Below the pieces are notes generated by a model. The model saw only the letters and a list, made by a program, of their open reading frames with translations. It made no database searches and had not been told where the DNA came from. A program made the position numbers and the translations under genes. This document shows positions 7,625 to 14,881 of a stretch of DNA of 64,000 nucleotides, one piece after another. The stretch is from Jiangella muralis (GTDB taxonomy: Bacteria > Actinomycetota > Actinomycetes > Jiangellales > Jiangellaceae): NCBI RefSeq assembly GCF_001270745.1, contig NZ_KQ434751.1, forward strand, positions 255,507-319,506, read 5' to 3'. Each line of letters begins with the position of its first letter. Position 1 is the stretch's first letter.

Positions 7625-10108
7625 GTGTCGGCCAGCAACGAGATCGACGACTTCGCGAGTCTGCTCCGGCGGCATCGGCTGGCGGCCGGGCTGTCGCAGG
7701 AGGAGCTTGCGGAGAAGGCCGGTCTCAGTTCCGACGCCGTCGCCGCGCTGGAGCGCGGCCGCCGACGCGCGCCCCGGCCGCTGACGGTGCGGCTGCTGGC
7801 CACCGCGCTGAACCTGTCCGAGGCCGACTTCGCCGAGTTCACCGAGTCGCTGCGCCGGTCGCCGGTGGTCCACGCGCCGCAGGTCCAGGGCCCGCCGCTG
7901 CCGCCCGACGTCCTCATCGGCCGGGCCACCGAGCTGGCCGAGCTGACGTCGCTGCTGGGCCACGGCGGCGTCCGGCTGGTCACGCTGACCGGGCTCGGCG
8001 GCGTCGGCAAGACCCGGCTCGCGGTCGCCGTCGCCAACGAGGTGCGCCACCGGTTCGAGGGCGGCGTGTGCTGGGTGCCGCTGGCGGCGCGTCCGGACGG
8101 GCCGGAGGTCATCGACGCCGTCGCGGCCGCCGTCGGGCTGCGGCCGGCCTCCGACGCCGCCGAGGTCGACGCGCTGGCCGAGCACATCGGCTCGCGGCAG
8201 CTGCTGGTCGTCCTGGACAACTGCGAGCACGTCGTCGAGACCTGCGCCTGGCTGTGCACCGTCCTGCTGCAGCGCTGCCCGCGGCTGGCGTTCCTCGCGA
8301 CCAGCCGCGAGTTGCTGCGCGCGCCCGGCGAGGTGGTGCGGCAGGTGCAGCCGCTGGCGGTGCCGCCGTCGCGGGCCGAGATCGAGGAGATCCGCGAGGC
8401 CGACGCCGTCCGGATGTTCCTCGCCCGCGCCGCCGCGCACGGCGTCCACCCGCGCGACGACCGGCTGCGCCAGGTCAGCCGGGTGTGCCGGAGCCTCCAG
8501 GGCATCCCGCTGGCGATCGAGCTGGCGGCCGCACGGGTGAACGTCCTGACCATCGAGCAGATCGCGGACGAGCTCGACTCCTCCTCGCGCATCCTGTCCG
8601 GTGGCAGCCGTACGGCCCCGCTGCGCCAGCAGACCATCGACGCCGCGCTGGACTGGAGCTACCAGCTGCTCAGCGCCGAGGAACGGGAGTTCTTCGAGGC
8701 GGTGTCGACGTTCTCCGGCGGCTGGACGATGCCGGCCGCGGTCGCGGTGTTCTGCGCCGAGCGGACCGACGCCTGTCACGAACGGGTGCTCGACCTCACC
8801 GGGCGGCTGATCGACAAGTCGCTGCTCCTCGTCGACCGCGACGCGGCCGAAGCGCGCTACTCGATGTTCTCCGTCATCCGCCAGTACGCCGACCGGCGGC
8901 TCGACGACGGCGGCCGGCGTACCGTCATCGAGCAGCGGCACCTGCGTCACTTCGTCGAGCTGGCCGAGCGGGCCGAACGGACCCTCGGCACCGACCAGCA
9001 GGCCGCCACGCTGGACCACCTCGACGTCGAGCTGGACAACCTGCGGGTGGCGCTCGGCCGGGCGATCAGCCGGGAGCTGGGCGGCGAGTCGATGCGGCTG
9101 GCGGCCGCGCTGTGGCGGTACTACTACCTGCGCGGCCACTACTCCGAGGGCCGCGACTGGCTGGAGTCGGCGCTGCGCATCGCCCGCGTCGCCGCCCCCG
9201 CCGACGGCGTCGCGCCGGCCGCGCTGGCCGGGGCCGCCCGCGGCGCCGGGTACCTGGCGTTCCTGCAGTGCGAGTACGACGTCGCCGCCGAACGGCTGCA
9301 GGAGGCGCTGGACCGCTACCGCCGTCTCGACGACTCCGCCGGCGCGGCGCTCACGCTGCGGCACCTGGGCAGCATCGCCCGCGAGCGCGCCGACTACGAC
9401 GTCGCGCTCGAACTGCACCTGGAGAGCCTGCACCTCTACCAGCAGCTGGGCGACAAGGCCGGCATCGCGTGGGCCCGGCACTACCTCGGGTTCGTGTCGT
9501 GGCTGCGCATGGACCTCGACGGCGCCCGCGACTACTCGGCGGCGGCACTCGGTTACTTCCAGCAGGCCGGCGACGGCGAGGGCATCACGTGGTCGCAGCT
9601 CAACCTCGGCGTCGTCGCGCTCTACGACGGCGACCTCGACGGCGCCGAGCGGCTGCTGCACCAGAGCCTCGGCCGGGCGCAACGGCTGGGCTACCGCGAA
9701 GGCGTGGGCTGGTCGCTCAACCAGCTGGGGGTGGTGGCCCGCCGTCAGGGGCGGCTCGAACGGGCCATCCATCTGCTCGACGAGAGCCTGGCCGAACACC
9801 AGGAGCTCGGCGACAAGTGGCGCGCGGCGAGCGTCCTGGAGGCGCTCGCGTCGGTGGCGCAGGAGCACCGGAACACCGGGTACGCCGCGTTCCTGCTCGG
9901 CGCCGCGTCGGCGGTCCGCGACACCATCGGGGCGCCGGTGCCGTTGTGCGAGCGTTCCGACACCGAGGTCACCACGGCGGCGGTCCGCGACGCGCTCGGC
10001 GAGCGCGCGTTCGCCCACGCCTGGGGCGCGGGTCAGGCCACGCCCCTGCACGCCGTGGCCGACGGCTACCCGCCGGAGGCGCTCAGCACGCTCGACACGC
10101 CCTGGTGA
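7625..10108 (+). CDS. XRE–NB-ARC–TPR transcriptional regulator
   Basis: 827 aa from GTG, with GGAGG 10 nt upstream. Domains in order: XRE helix-turn-helix (about 12-66, AAGLSQEELAEKAGLSSDAV); NB-ARC/STAND ATPase with Walker A GLGGVGKT (123-130), Walker B LLVVLDNCEHV and downstream GIPLAIELAAARV; a winged-helix linker (RYSMFSVIRQYADRR); then a long helical C terminus with TPR-like repeats (EALDRYRRLDDSAGAALTL, SLHLYQQLGDKAGIAWA, LAEHQELGDKW). STAND regulators integrate ligand binding with ATP-dependent oligomerisation. The neighbouring genes give no clear target. The same ATPase/TPR architecture recurs at 61633-64000. Confidence 0.9.
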   Translation: MSASNEIDDFASLLRRHRLAAGLSQEELAEKAGLSSDAVAALERGRRRAPRPLTVRLLATALNLSEADFAEFTESLRRSPVVHAPQVQGPPLPPDVLIGRATELAELTSLLGHGGVRLVTLTGLGGVGKTRLAVAVANEVRHRFEGGVCWVPLAARPDGPEVIDAVAAAVGLRPASDAAEVDALAEHIGSRQLLVVLDNCEHVVETCAWLCTVLLQRCPRLAFLATSRELLRAPGEVVRQVQPLAVPPSRAEIEEIREADAVRMFLARAAAHGVHPRDDRLRQVSRVCRSLQGIPLAIELAAARVNVLTIEQIADELDSSSRILSGGSRTAPLRQQTIDAALDWSYQLLSAEEREFFEAVSTFSGGWTMPAAVAVFCAERTDACHERVLDLTGRLIDKSLLLVDRDAAEARYSMFSVIRQYADRRLDDGGRRTVIEQRHLRHFVELAERAERTLGTDQQAATLDHLDVELDNLRVALGRAISRELGGESMRLAAALWRYYYLRGHYSEGRDWLESALRIARVAAPADGVAPAALAGAARGAGYLAFLQCEYDVAAERLQEALDRYRRLDDSAGAALTLRHLGSIARERADYDVALELHLESLHLYQQLGDKAGIAWARHYLGFVSWLRMDLDGARDYSAAALGYFQQAGDGEGITWSQLNLGVVALYDGDLDGAERLLHQSLGRAQRLGYREGVGWSLNQLGVVARRQGRLERAIHLLDESLAEHQELGDKWRAASVLEALASVAQEHRNTGYAAFLLGAASAVRDTIGAPVPLCERSDTEVTTAAVRDALGERAFAHAWGAGQATPLHAVADGYPPEALSTLDTPW

Positions 10109-10135
10109 GTCCTGCGGTCGCCGGGGAAGGTGCCC

Positions 10136-10177
10136 GGCCGGCAGCGGTCTTGCCCCCCGCTAGACGCGCTGCCGGCC
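10136..10177. terminator. hairpin terminator after the XRE–NB-ARC gene
   Basis: GGCCGGCAGCG (10136-10146) pairs perfectly with CGCTGCCGGCC (10167-10177) across a 20-nt loop, 28 nt after the stop codon. No U-tract follows, which is common in high-GC actinomycetes. The remaining 170 bp up to the next gene contain no supported gene. Confidence 0.5.
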
Positions 10178-10351
10178 AAGCTGTGCGGCGCCGGCGCCTG
10201 GCTATGTCCACCCACATCTGCTACGGGATCCGGCACTCCTCCCCCCGCAGGAACAACAATGTCGTGCCAGTGAGATCCGCAACAGCTACAGCACCCTGAC
10301 AACTCCCTGACAATGTGGATCCGGCCGTACTCCTTGTGGTAAAACGCCGGC

Positions 10352-11560
10352 TCAGCGGCCGCCGCCCGGCACCCGGACGTCGGCCCAGACGAGGCGGTGG
10401 TCGCTGGTCGGGAACGGAAACTCCCCGGTCAGCCGGGACAGCGGGTCGGCGCGGACCGGCCAGAACACGCCGGCGCCCACCGGGCGCAGCTGCCGCGACG
10501 GCAGGACGTAGTCGGCGCGCAGGTTGCCCGGCGCGCTGTCGGCGAAGTCGGCGGTGTCGTAGCGCGGGTCGCCCCCGTGCGACGCGTTCGCGCCGCCCTG
10601 CAGGACGGCCGCCTCGGAGGCGCCGGCGGACGTGGGCAGCGGGTCGACGACGCGGGGGTGCTCCAGCAGCTGCTGGATCGCGCCGGGCACGGAGTCACCG
10701 TCGACGGGGTCGCTGTTCTGGTCGCCGAGGATGACGAACGCCGAGCCCGGCTTCAGCCCACCTCGCCCGCCCTCGTCGTCGTAGATCCAGCTCGCCCGGC
10801 CCGGGCCGACGTACTCGGCCCAGAAACGGATCTCGTCGTGGTTGCGCCGGCCGTTGCGGTCCTCGGGGCCGTCGAACGTCGGCGGCGTCGGGTGCGAGAC
10901 CAGCACATGCACCGTCCGGTGGCCCACCTGCACGGGGACGTCCCAGTGCGACTTGCTGGACAGCCGGAGGATGTCCTGCTCCTCGGGCGAGTAGAACGCC
11001 GTCGGCAGCAGCGCGCCCGGCAGGTCCTTCCAGCGGAAGTTCTGGAACGTGCGGACGTCGTCCTCGACGATCGGGTACGTCGAGAGCACCGCCATGCCGT
11101 ACTGGCCGGGGAACAGCCCGAACCCGAACGCGTCGTCGCCGCCGCCGACCGTGCCGTCGTTGTTGAGGTCGAAGCCGCTCGGGATGCCGGTGTTGGACGG
11201 CGCGACGTACGCGTACGGGTACTCGATCGGGTCGGCGCCGCCCTGGCCGACCTCCAGGTAGTTGGCGCGGAACAGGTCGGCCGCGACGCCGTCCTCGACG
11301 TAGTCGAACTCGTTCAGCAGGATGATGTCGGGCCGGGTCCGCTGGATGACCTCGGCGACGGCCCGCGCCTGGGGGTCGGCGCCGGTGGACAGGTCATCCA
11401 CCAGCTCGCCCTCGGCGGCGCGGTTCAGGCTCAGGTTGTAGGTGGCGACGCGGAGCTCGGCGGCGCCGGGCCGGTCGGCGTTCGCCGGAGCCGCGGCCAG
11501 CACCGCCGCGGCTGTGGTCAGGGCCGCCGTCACCGCGACGGCGCGGAGCGAGGTATGCAT
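10352..11560 (-). CDS. secreted endonuclease/exonuclease/phosphatase-family protein
   Basis: 402 aa. Sec signal peptide (residues 1-29, ending APANA), then the EEP fold: LRVATYNLSLNR, metal-binding Glu in IILLNEFDYVED, a phosphodiesterase-type ILGDQNSDPVDGDS, and the terminal SDHRLVWADV. Secreted members cleave phosphodiesters in nucleic acids or lipids; the substrate is not evident. An insertion around residue 120 reads DLNNDGTVGGGDD, which fits the DxNxDGxVxxxD calcium loop of dockerin/EF-hand motifs. A TAGGGT box (11569-11574) lies 8 nt before the ATG with no ribosome binding site, suggesting a leaderless mRNA. Confidence 0.87.
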   Translation of the reverse strand: MHTSLRAVAVTAALTTAAAVLAAAPANADRPGAAELRVATYNLSLNRAAEGELVDDLSTGADPQARAVAEVIQRTRPDIILLNEFDYVEDGVAADLFRANYLEVGQGGADPIEYPYAYVAPSNTGIPSGFDLNNDGTVGGGDDAFGFGLFPGQYGMAVLSTYPIVEDDVRTFQNFRWKDLPGALLPTAFYSPEEQDILRLSSKSHWDVPVQVGHRTVHVLVSHPTPPTFDGPEDRNGRRNHDEIRFWAEYVGPGRASWIYDDEGGRGGLKPGSAFVILGDQNSDPVDGDSVPGAIQQLLEHPRVVDPLPTSAGASEAAVLQGGANASHGGDPRYDTADFADSAPGNLRADYVLPSRQLRPVGAGVFWPVRADPLSRLTGEFPFPTSDHRLVWADVRVPGGGR

Positions 11561-11598
11561 GGCGCCACACCCTAGACCTCCGGGGCGAACACCAGGCG

Positions 11599-11790
11599 TC
11601 ACGACGATGACAGGGCGGCGAGCTCGAGCAGCCGCCGGGCCAGCGCGGCGTCGGTGACGAGCGCGGTGGCGATGACGGCCGGGGTGTCGCGCAGCGCCTG
11701 CAGCGGCACGCCGACGATCCGCTCGTCGAAGCCGCCGGTGACGTCGCGCCCGGCGGCGTCGAACAGCCGCGCACCGGACTCGCCGACGCC
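11599..11790 (-). pseudogene. remnant of a SorC/DeoR-type sugar-responsive regulator (C-terminal fragment)
   Basis: About 60 codons before the TGA at 11599 read GARLFDAAGRDV, RIVGVPLQALRDTPAVIA and ALVTDAALARRLL, the C-terminal end of the effector-binding domain of SorC-family regulators. The family normally has 20-odd residues between the AVIA strand and the LVTD strand (containing a GG…K…A..AAL segment), which are missing, so there is a second, internal in-frame deletion. No DNA-binding domain is present: homology stops abruptly at about 11790, exactly where the opposite-strand permease remnant begins. Minus-strand translation continues upstream but is not protein-like. Confidence 0.72.
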
Positions 11791-12037
11791 CGGCCTGGCG
11801 GCGACGGCGCTGATCTGCGTGATCTTCTCCTGGAACGAGTTCTTCTTCTCCGTCAACCTCACCGCGTCGCAGGCCGCGACGGTGCCGCTGTTCCTCGTCG
11901 GCTTCATGACCAGCGAGGGCCTGTACTGGGCCCAACTGGCCGCCGCGGCGACGCTGGCCTCGCTGCCGGTGGTGCTGGCCGGCTGGGTGGCGCAGAAGCA
12001 ACTCGTCCGCGGCCTGTCGATGGGCGCGATCAAGTAG
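11789..12037 (+). pseudogene. remnant of a sugar ABC transporter permease (last 82 codons, MalG-type)
   Basis: From about PGLAATALICVIFSWNEF to the final LVRGLSMGAIK, the frame is an excellent match to the C terminus of carbohydrate ABC permeases of the MalG/SmoG group (family length about 280 aa), including the last two transmembrane helices and QAATVPLFLVGFMTSEGL. No start codon or N-terminal 200 residues exist upstream; the reading frame instead runs into the antisense regulator remnant. The reading frame is uninterrupted, implying a fairly recent deletion. Confidence 0.8.
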
Positions 12038-12070
12038 GTCTCGCGTCGCCACATCGGCAGGTCCGGGTCC

Positions 12071-12129
12071 CGTTCTGGCGTGTTGACACCAGCGCCAACA
12101 GTTGGCGTCTGCGTCAACACGCCGGAACG
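12071..12129. repeat. 59-bp nested inverted repeat
   Basis: Outer arms CGTTCTGGCGTGTTGAC (12071-12087) and GTCAACACGCCGGAACG (12113-12129) pair over 17 positions with one T:G. Inside lies a second perfect dyad, CGCCAA (12093-12098) / TTGGCG (12102-12107). It may be a terminator for the permease remnant or an operator left from the lost sugar locus. No U-tract follows. Confidence 0.6.
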
Positions 12130-12167
12130 ACCGCCCTTCTCCCGCCCGTCCAGCATGTGGATGGTCC

Positions 12168-12199
12168 TTGATTCCTAGCGAGTCACTGGGAATTATCGT
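12168..12199 (+). promoter_or_regulatory. candidate promoter for the cysteine-dioxygenase leader
   Basis: TTGATT (12168-12173), a 17-bp spacer and AATTAT (12191-12196) place the transcription start about 7 nt later, on the A of the leader ATG at 12204. TATCGT (12194-12199) is an alternative -10 but would sit only 4 nt from the ATG. Either way the leader mRNA would be leaderless or nearly so. Confidence 0.45.
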
Positions 12200-12203
12200 C
12201 CGC

Positions 12204-12221
12204 ATGCGCTGCTGTTGCTGA
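12204..12221 (+). CDS. leader peptide Met-Arg-Cys-Cys-Cys upstream of cysteine dioxygenase
   Basis: ATG CGC TGC TGT TGC TGA encodes a five-residue peptide with three consecutive Cys codons, 43 nt before the cysteine dioxygenase start. Polycysteine leaderless small ORFs acting as cysteine-responsive attenuators are established in mycobacteria. Here the gene controlled is catabolic. CTCCGG, starting one base after the stop codon, can pair with the Shine-Dalgarno CCGGAG of the next gene, so ribosome position on this ORF could open or close that site. See the separate hairpin entry. Confidence 0.65.
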   Translation: MRCCC

Positions 12222-12222
12222 C

Positions 12223-12259
12223 CTCCGGCCCCTCACCCTCTTCCGCACGTCCACCGGAG
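12223..12259 (+). promoter_or_regulatory. RNA hairpin sequestering the cysteine dioxygenase ribosome binding site
   Basis: CTCCGG (12223-12228) is fully complementary to CCGGAG (12254-12259), which contains the GGAG ribosome binding site located 5 nt before the ATG at 12265. A ribosome at the leader stop codon (12219-12221) would cover the left arm; one waiting for Cys-tRNA at the first Cys codon would end just short of it. The predicted logic is therefore ON when cysteine is plentiful. No terminator hairpin with U-tract is present, so control would be translational. Confidence 0.55.
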
Positions 12260-12264
12260 CTCAG

Positions 12265-12750
12265 ATGACCATCGCACCCACCCCCGTCGCGCTGCGCGAC
12301 CTCGTCGACCTGACCCGTACCGTCGCCGCCGAGGTGCGGGCCGGCCGGCACCCCGTCCGCTTCGACGCCGACGACCGGTGGTCGGTCCGACTGTCCAGCG
12401 ACCCGTACACCGACGTCTGGCTGATCAGCTGGACACAGGAGCAGTCCACCGAGCTGCACGACCACGCCGGGTCGCTCGGCGCACTGACGGTCGTGTCCGG
12501 CGTCGTCACCGAGCGGTTCTGGACCGGGTCGGCGTCCCGGCTGCGGGAGCGGCGGCTGCGCGGCGGCCGCGGCATCGGGTTCCCGGTCGGCCACGTGCAC
12601 GACGTCGTCAACACCGAGCCGTCGCCGGCGGTCACCGTGCACGCGTACTCGCCGCCGCTCACGGCGATGGGCTACTACGAGGTCGACGGCGCCGGCGCGC
12701 TGCGGCGGGTGCGGACCGTCCTCACCGACGAGCCGGAGCCGGCCCGGTGA
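12265..12750 (+). CDS. cysteine dioxygenase family protein
   Basis: 161 aa, cupin fold. Oxidises cysteine (or a related thiol) to the sulfinic acid using non-haem Fe(II) and O2. Iron ligands are His65 and His67 in TELHDHAGSLGAL and His112 in FPVGHVHDVVN, the CDO three-His arrangement; the second cupin motif has the family's spacing. Bacterial CDOs are 160-200 aa, so the gene is full length. It overlaps the rhodanese gene by GTGA, so the pair probably oxidises cysteine and handles released sulfane sulfur together. Preceded by the Cys-rich leader peptide and sequestering hairpin described above. Confidence 0.9.
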   Translation: MTIAPTPVALRDLVDLTRTVAAEVRAGRHPVRFDADDRWSVRLSSDPYTDVWLISWTQEQSTELHDHAGSLGALTVVSGVVTERFWTGSASRLRERRLRGGRGIGFPVGHVHDVVNTEPSPAVTVHAYSPPLTAMGYYEVDGAGALRRVRTVLTDEPEPAR

Positions 12751-13145
12751 GCCCGCGGGTGGAGGCGCTGCTGGACGCGGCCCGCGCTCGCATCGTCCGG
12801 CTCACCCCGGAGCAGGCCGCCCACGCCGTCACCTACGAGCGGGCGCTGCTGGTCGACACCCGGCCGGCCGCGGACCGGGAGCGGTTCGGCGCCATCCCGG
12901 GCGCGCTGCTGGTCGAGCGGAACGTGCTGGAGTGGCGGCTCGACCCCACCAGCCCGCACCGGCTCGCGCAGGCCGACGACCCGCAGCGCACCGTCATCGT
13001 GTTCTGCAACGAGGGGTACGCGTCCAGCCTCGCCGCCGCGTCGCTGCGCGACCTCGGCCTGGTCAACGCGACGGACCTGGCCGGCGGCTTCCACGCGTGG
13101 GCCGCGGCCGGCCTTCCGGTCACGGGACGGCCCGCTGCCCCCTAG
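12747..13145 (+). CDS. rhodanese-like sulfurtransferase
   Basis: 132 aa, a single rhodanese domain with the catalytic Cys87 in VIVFCNEGYASS; the six-residue active-site loop fits sulfurtransferases. Conserved ALLVDTRP (N-terminal CH2A) and LAGGFHAWAAAGLPV (C-terminal) motifs are present. GTG start at 12747 overlaps the stop of the cysteine dioxygenase gene (GTGA), indicating translational coupling and a shared role in cysteine sulfur metabolism, for example moving persulfide sulfur to thiols or sulfite. Cytoplasmic: no signal peptide. Confidence 0.9.
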   Translation: MSPRVEALLDAARARIVRLTPEQAAHAVTYERALLVDTRPAADRERFGAIPGALLVERNVLEWRLDPTSPHRLAQADDPQRTVIVFCNEGYASSLAAASLRDLGLVNATDLAGGFHAWAAAGLPVTGRPAAP

Positions 13146-13148
13146 GCT
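13143..13148 (+). promoter_or_regulatory. -10 box TAGGCT for a leaderless HAD gene
   Basis: TAGGCT overlaps the stop codon of the rhodanese gene and lies exactly 6 nt before the ATG at 13155. No ribosome binding site is present, so the nucleotidase is probably transcribed from its own promoter as a leaderless mRNA in spite of the close spacing. Confidence 0.55.
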
Positions 13149-13154
13149 CGGGGG

Positions 13155-14564
13155 ATGACGCCTCCGGACGGGCTGGAACGCGGTGTCTACGCCAACCGCA
13201 CGCTGAACCTGCGCTCGGTGCAGGCCATCGGCTACGACATGGACTACACGCTCATCCACTACCGCACCGACGCGTGGGAGCGGACGGCGTTCGAGCACGC
13301 CACCCGGGTGCTCGCGGCCGGCGACTATCCCGTCGCCGGCCTCGTGTTCGAGCCGGACCGGTACCTGCAGGGGCTGGTCATCGACCTCGACCTCGGCAAT
13401 CTCGTCAAGGCGACCCGGTTCGGCTACGTCATCCAGGCCCAGCACGGCACCCGGCTGCTGTCCTTCGACGAGCTGCGCACCACCTACAACGGCGTCACCG
13501 TCGACCTCAACAACCCGCGCTTCCGGTTCATGAACACGCTGTTCACGATCTCCGAGTCGGCGCTCTACGCCCAGTTCGTCGACCGCCTCGACGACGGCAC
13601 CATCCCCGGCCCGCTCGGTTACGACGAGCTGTACCGCATCGTGTCGGCGGCGCTCGACGAGTCGCACATGACCGGCGCGCTGAAGGCGGAGATCGTCGCC
13701 GACCCGGACCGGTTCTGCGACGTCGACCCGTCCACCGCGCAGACGCTGATCGACCAGCGGCTGGCCGGGAAGCGGCTGCTGCTCATCACGAACAGCGAGT
13801 GGGCCTACACGAAGGCGATGATGAGCTACGCCTTCGACCGGCACGTGCCGTCCGGGTCGTGGCGCGACCTGTTCGACATCGTCGTCGTGGCCGCCGCGAA
13901 GCCCCGCTTCTTCTCCGAGGTCGAGCCGGTGTTCCGGGTCGTCGACGCCGAGCGCGGCCTGCTGCAGCCGCACTGGGGGCCGCTGAAGACCGGCGACGTC
14001 TACCACGGCGGCTGCGCCCGGCAGGTCGAGCAGAGCCTCGGCCTCACCGGCGCCGAGATCCTCTACGTCGGCGACCACCTCTTCGGCGACGTCCACGTCA
14101 CCAAGTCCGCGCTGCGCTGGCGGACCGCGCTGATCATGCGTGAGCTGGAGGCCGAGATCGCGGCCGCGATGGCGTTCGCCTCCGACGAGGCCGAGCTGCG
14201 GCGGCTGATGACCGAGAAGTCGGCGCTGGAGGACGGGCTCGCGCAGGCCCGCATGGCGCTGCTGCGCCCCGGCGACGACGGCACCCGTGATGCCGTCGAG
14301 GCGCTCCGGGCCGCTCTGCGCACGCTGGACGAGCGCATCGCGCCGCTCGCCCGCGCCGCCGGCGAGCTCGGCAACCCCACCTGGGGCCCGATGATGCGGG
14401 CCGGCAATGACAAGAGCCTGTTCGCCCGCCAGGTCGAGAAGTACGCCGACATCTACACGTCGCGGGTGACCAACCTCGGCCTGCGCACACCGTTCGCGTT
14501 CCTCCGCGCGGCGCGGACGTCACTGCCGCACGACCTCATGCCGCGCGAGATCGCGCCGGAGTAG
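13155..14564 (+). CDS. HAD-IG family 5'-nucleotidase
   Basis: 469 aa, the usual length of the purine 5'-nucleotidase-like HAD-IG group (related to cytosolic IMP/GMP-specific 5'-nucleotidase). The HAD nucleophile and acid/base are Asp28 and Asp30 in IGYDMDYTLIHY; motif II is LLLITNSEWAYT; motif IV is LYVGDHLFGDV. The C-terminal 100 residues are a helical tail with PFAFLRAARTSLPHDL, typical of the family. It probably hydrolyses nucleoside monophosphates in the cytoplasm. A TAGGCT box 6 nt upstream suggests a leaderless mRNA separate from the cysteine genes. Confidence 0.92.
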   Translation: MTPPDGLERGVYANRTLNLRSVQAIGYDMDYTLIHYRTDAWERTAFEHATRVLAAGDYPVAGLVFEPDRYLQGLVIDLDLGNLVKATRFGYVIQAQHGTRLLSFDELRTTYNGVTVDLNNPRFRFMNTLFTISESALYAQFVDRLDDGTIPGPLGYDELYRIVSAALDESHMTGALKAEIVADPDRFCDVDPSTAQTLIDQRLAGKRLLLITNSEWAYTKAMMSYAFDRHVPSGSWRDLFDIVVVAAAKPRFFSEVEPVFRVVDAERGLLQPHWGPLKTGDVYHGGCARQVEQSLGLTGAEILYVGDHLFGDVHVTKSALRWRTALIMRELEAEIAAAMAFASDEAELRRLMTEKSALEDGLAQARMALLRPGDDGTRDAVEALRAALRTLDERIAPLARAAGELGNPTWGPMMRAGNDKSLFARQVEKYADIYTSRVTNLGLRTPFAFLRAARTSLPHDLMPREIAPE

Positions 14565-14613
14565 GCCGGTCTAATTCGGACATCCTGCCCGGGGACAATT
14601 CACCCACAAAAAG

Positions 14614-14660
14614 ACCGTCCGCGTATGCTCTGGAGAATTCCAGAAGCATACGCGGACGGT
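14614..14660 (-). terminator. strong U-tailed terminator for the small-peptide gene
   Basis: A perfect 16-bp stem (ACCGTCCGCGTATGCT at 14614-14629 with AGCATACGCGGACGGT at 14645-14660) continues through a 5-bp inner stem CTGGA/TCCAG around a GAAT loop. On the minus strand it is followed by CTTTTTGTGG, a classical Rho-independent tail, rare in this GC-rich window. It lies 55 nt past the stop of the 27-aa peptide and would also insulate the HAD gene. Confidence 0.88.
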
Positions 14661-14714
14661 TGGTGGGGAGCCGCCAAGCGCCCACCAGATGGAGAAGGGC
14701 TTACGTGCCGATTC

Positions 14715-14798
14715 TCAGCCGAGCAGGCCGGTCACGGTCCCCAGAAGCTGGTTGACCAGCGCGACGATGCTGTCGACGAGGCCGGAGAGTGCGTCCAT
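14715..14798 (-). CDS. 27-residue hydrophobic amphipathic peptide
   Basis: Encodes MDALSGLVDSIVALV followed by NQLLGTVTGLLG. No Lys, Arg, aromatic residue or Cys; two Asp. Polar residues fall at 2, 5/6, 9/10, 13, 16/17, 20/21 and 24, the spacing of an amphipathic helix. An ideal ribosome binding site (AAAGGAG, 8 nt before ATG), a TTGCGA-N16-TAGACT promoter and a long U-tailed terminator make it a convincing small gene. The size and character recall phenol-soluble-modulin-like peptides, leaderless bacteriocins and type I toxin peptides, but it matches none of these by sequence and no immunity or antisense gene is evident. Function unknown. Confidence 0.75.
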   Translation of the reverse strand: MDALSGLVDSIVALVNQLLGTVTGLLG

Positions 14799-14881
14799 GA
14801 TCGTGCTCCTTTGGATGAGACCTTCGGTGGCGAACCGCGGAGCCAAGCTCTTGTCCGGACGACCCCGTGTTCTTGACTGTG

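Noticed and set aside
10203..10301. 32-codon frame starting ATGTCCACCCAC after the XRE–NB-ARC gene
   Set aside because: No ribosome binding site, no TANNNT box at leaderless spacing and no sequence pattern; lies downstream of a terminator.
12071..12129. Terminal inverted repeats of an insertion sequence
   Set aside because: The arms are only 25 bp apart, leaving no room for a transposase, and no target duplication was seen.
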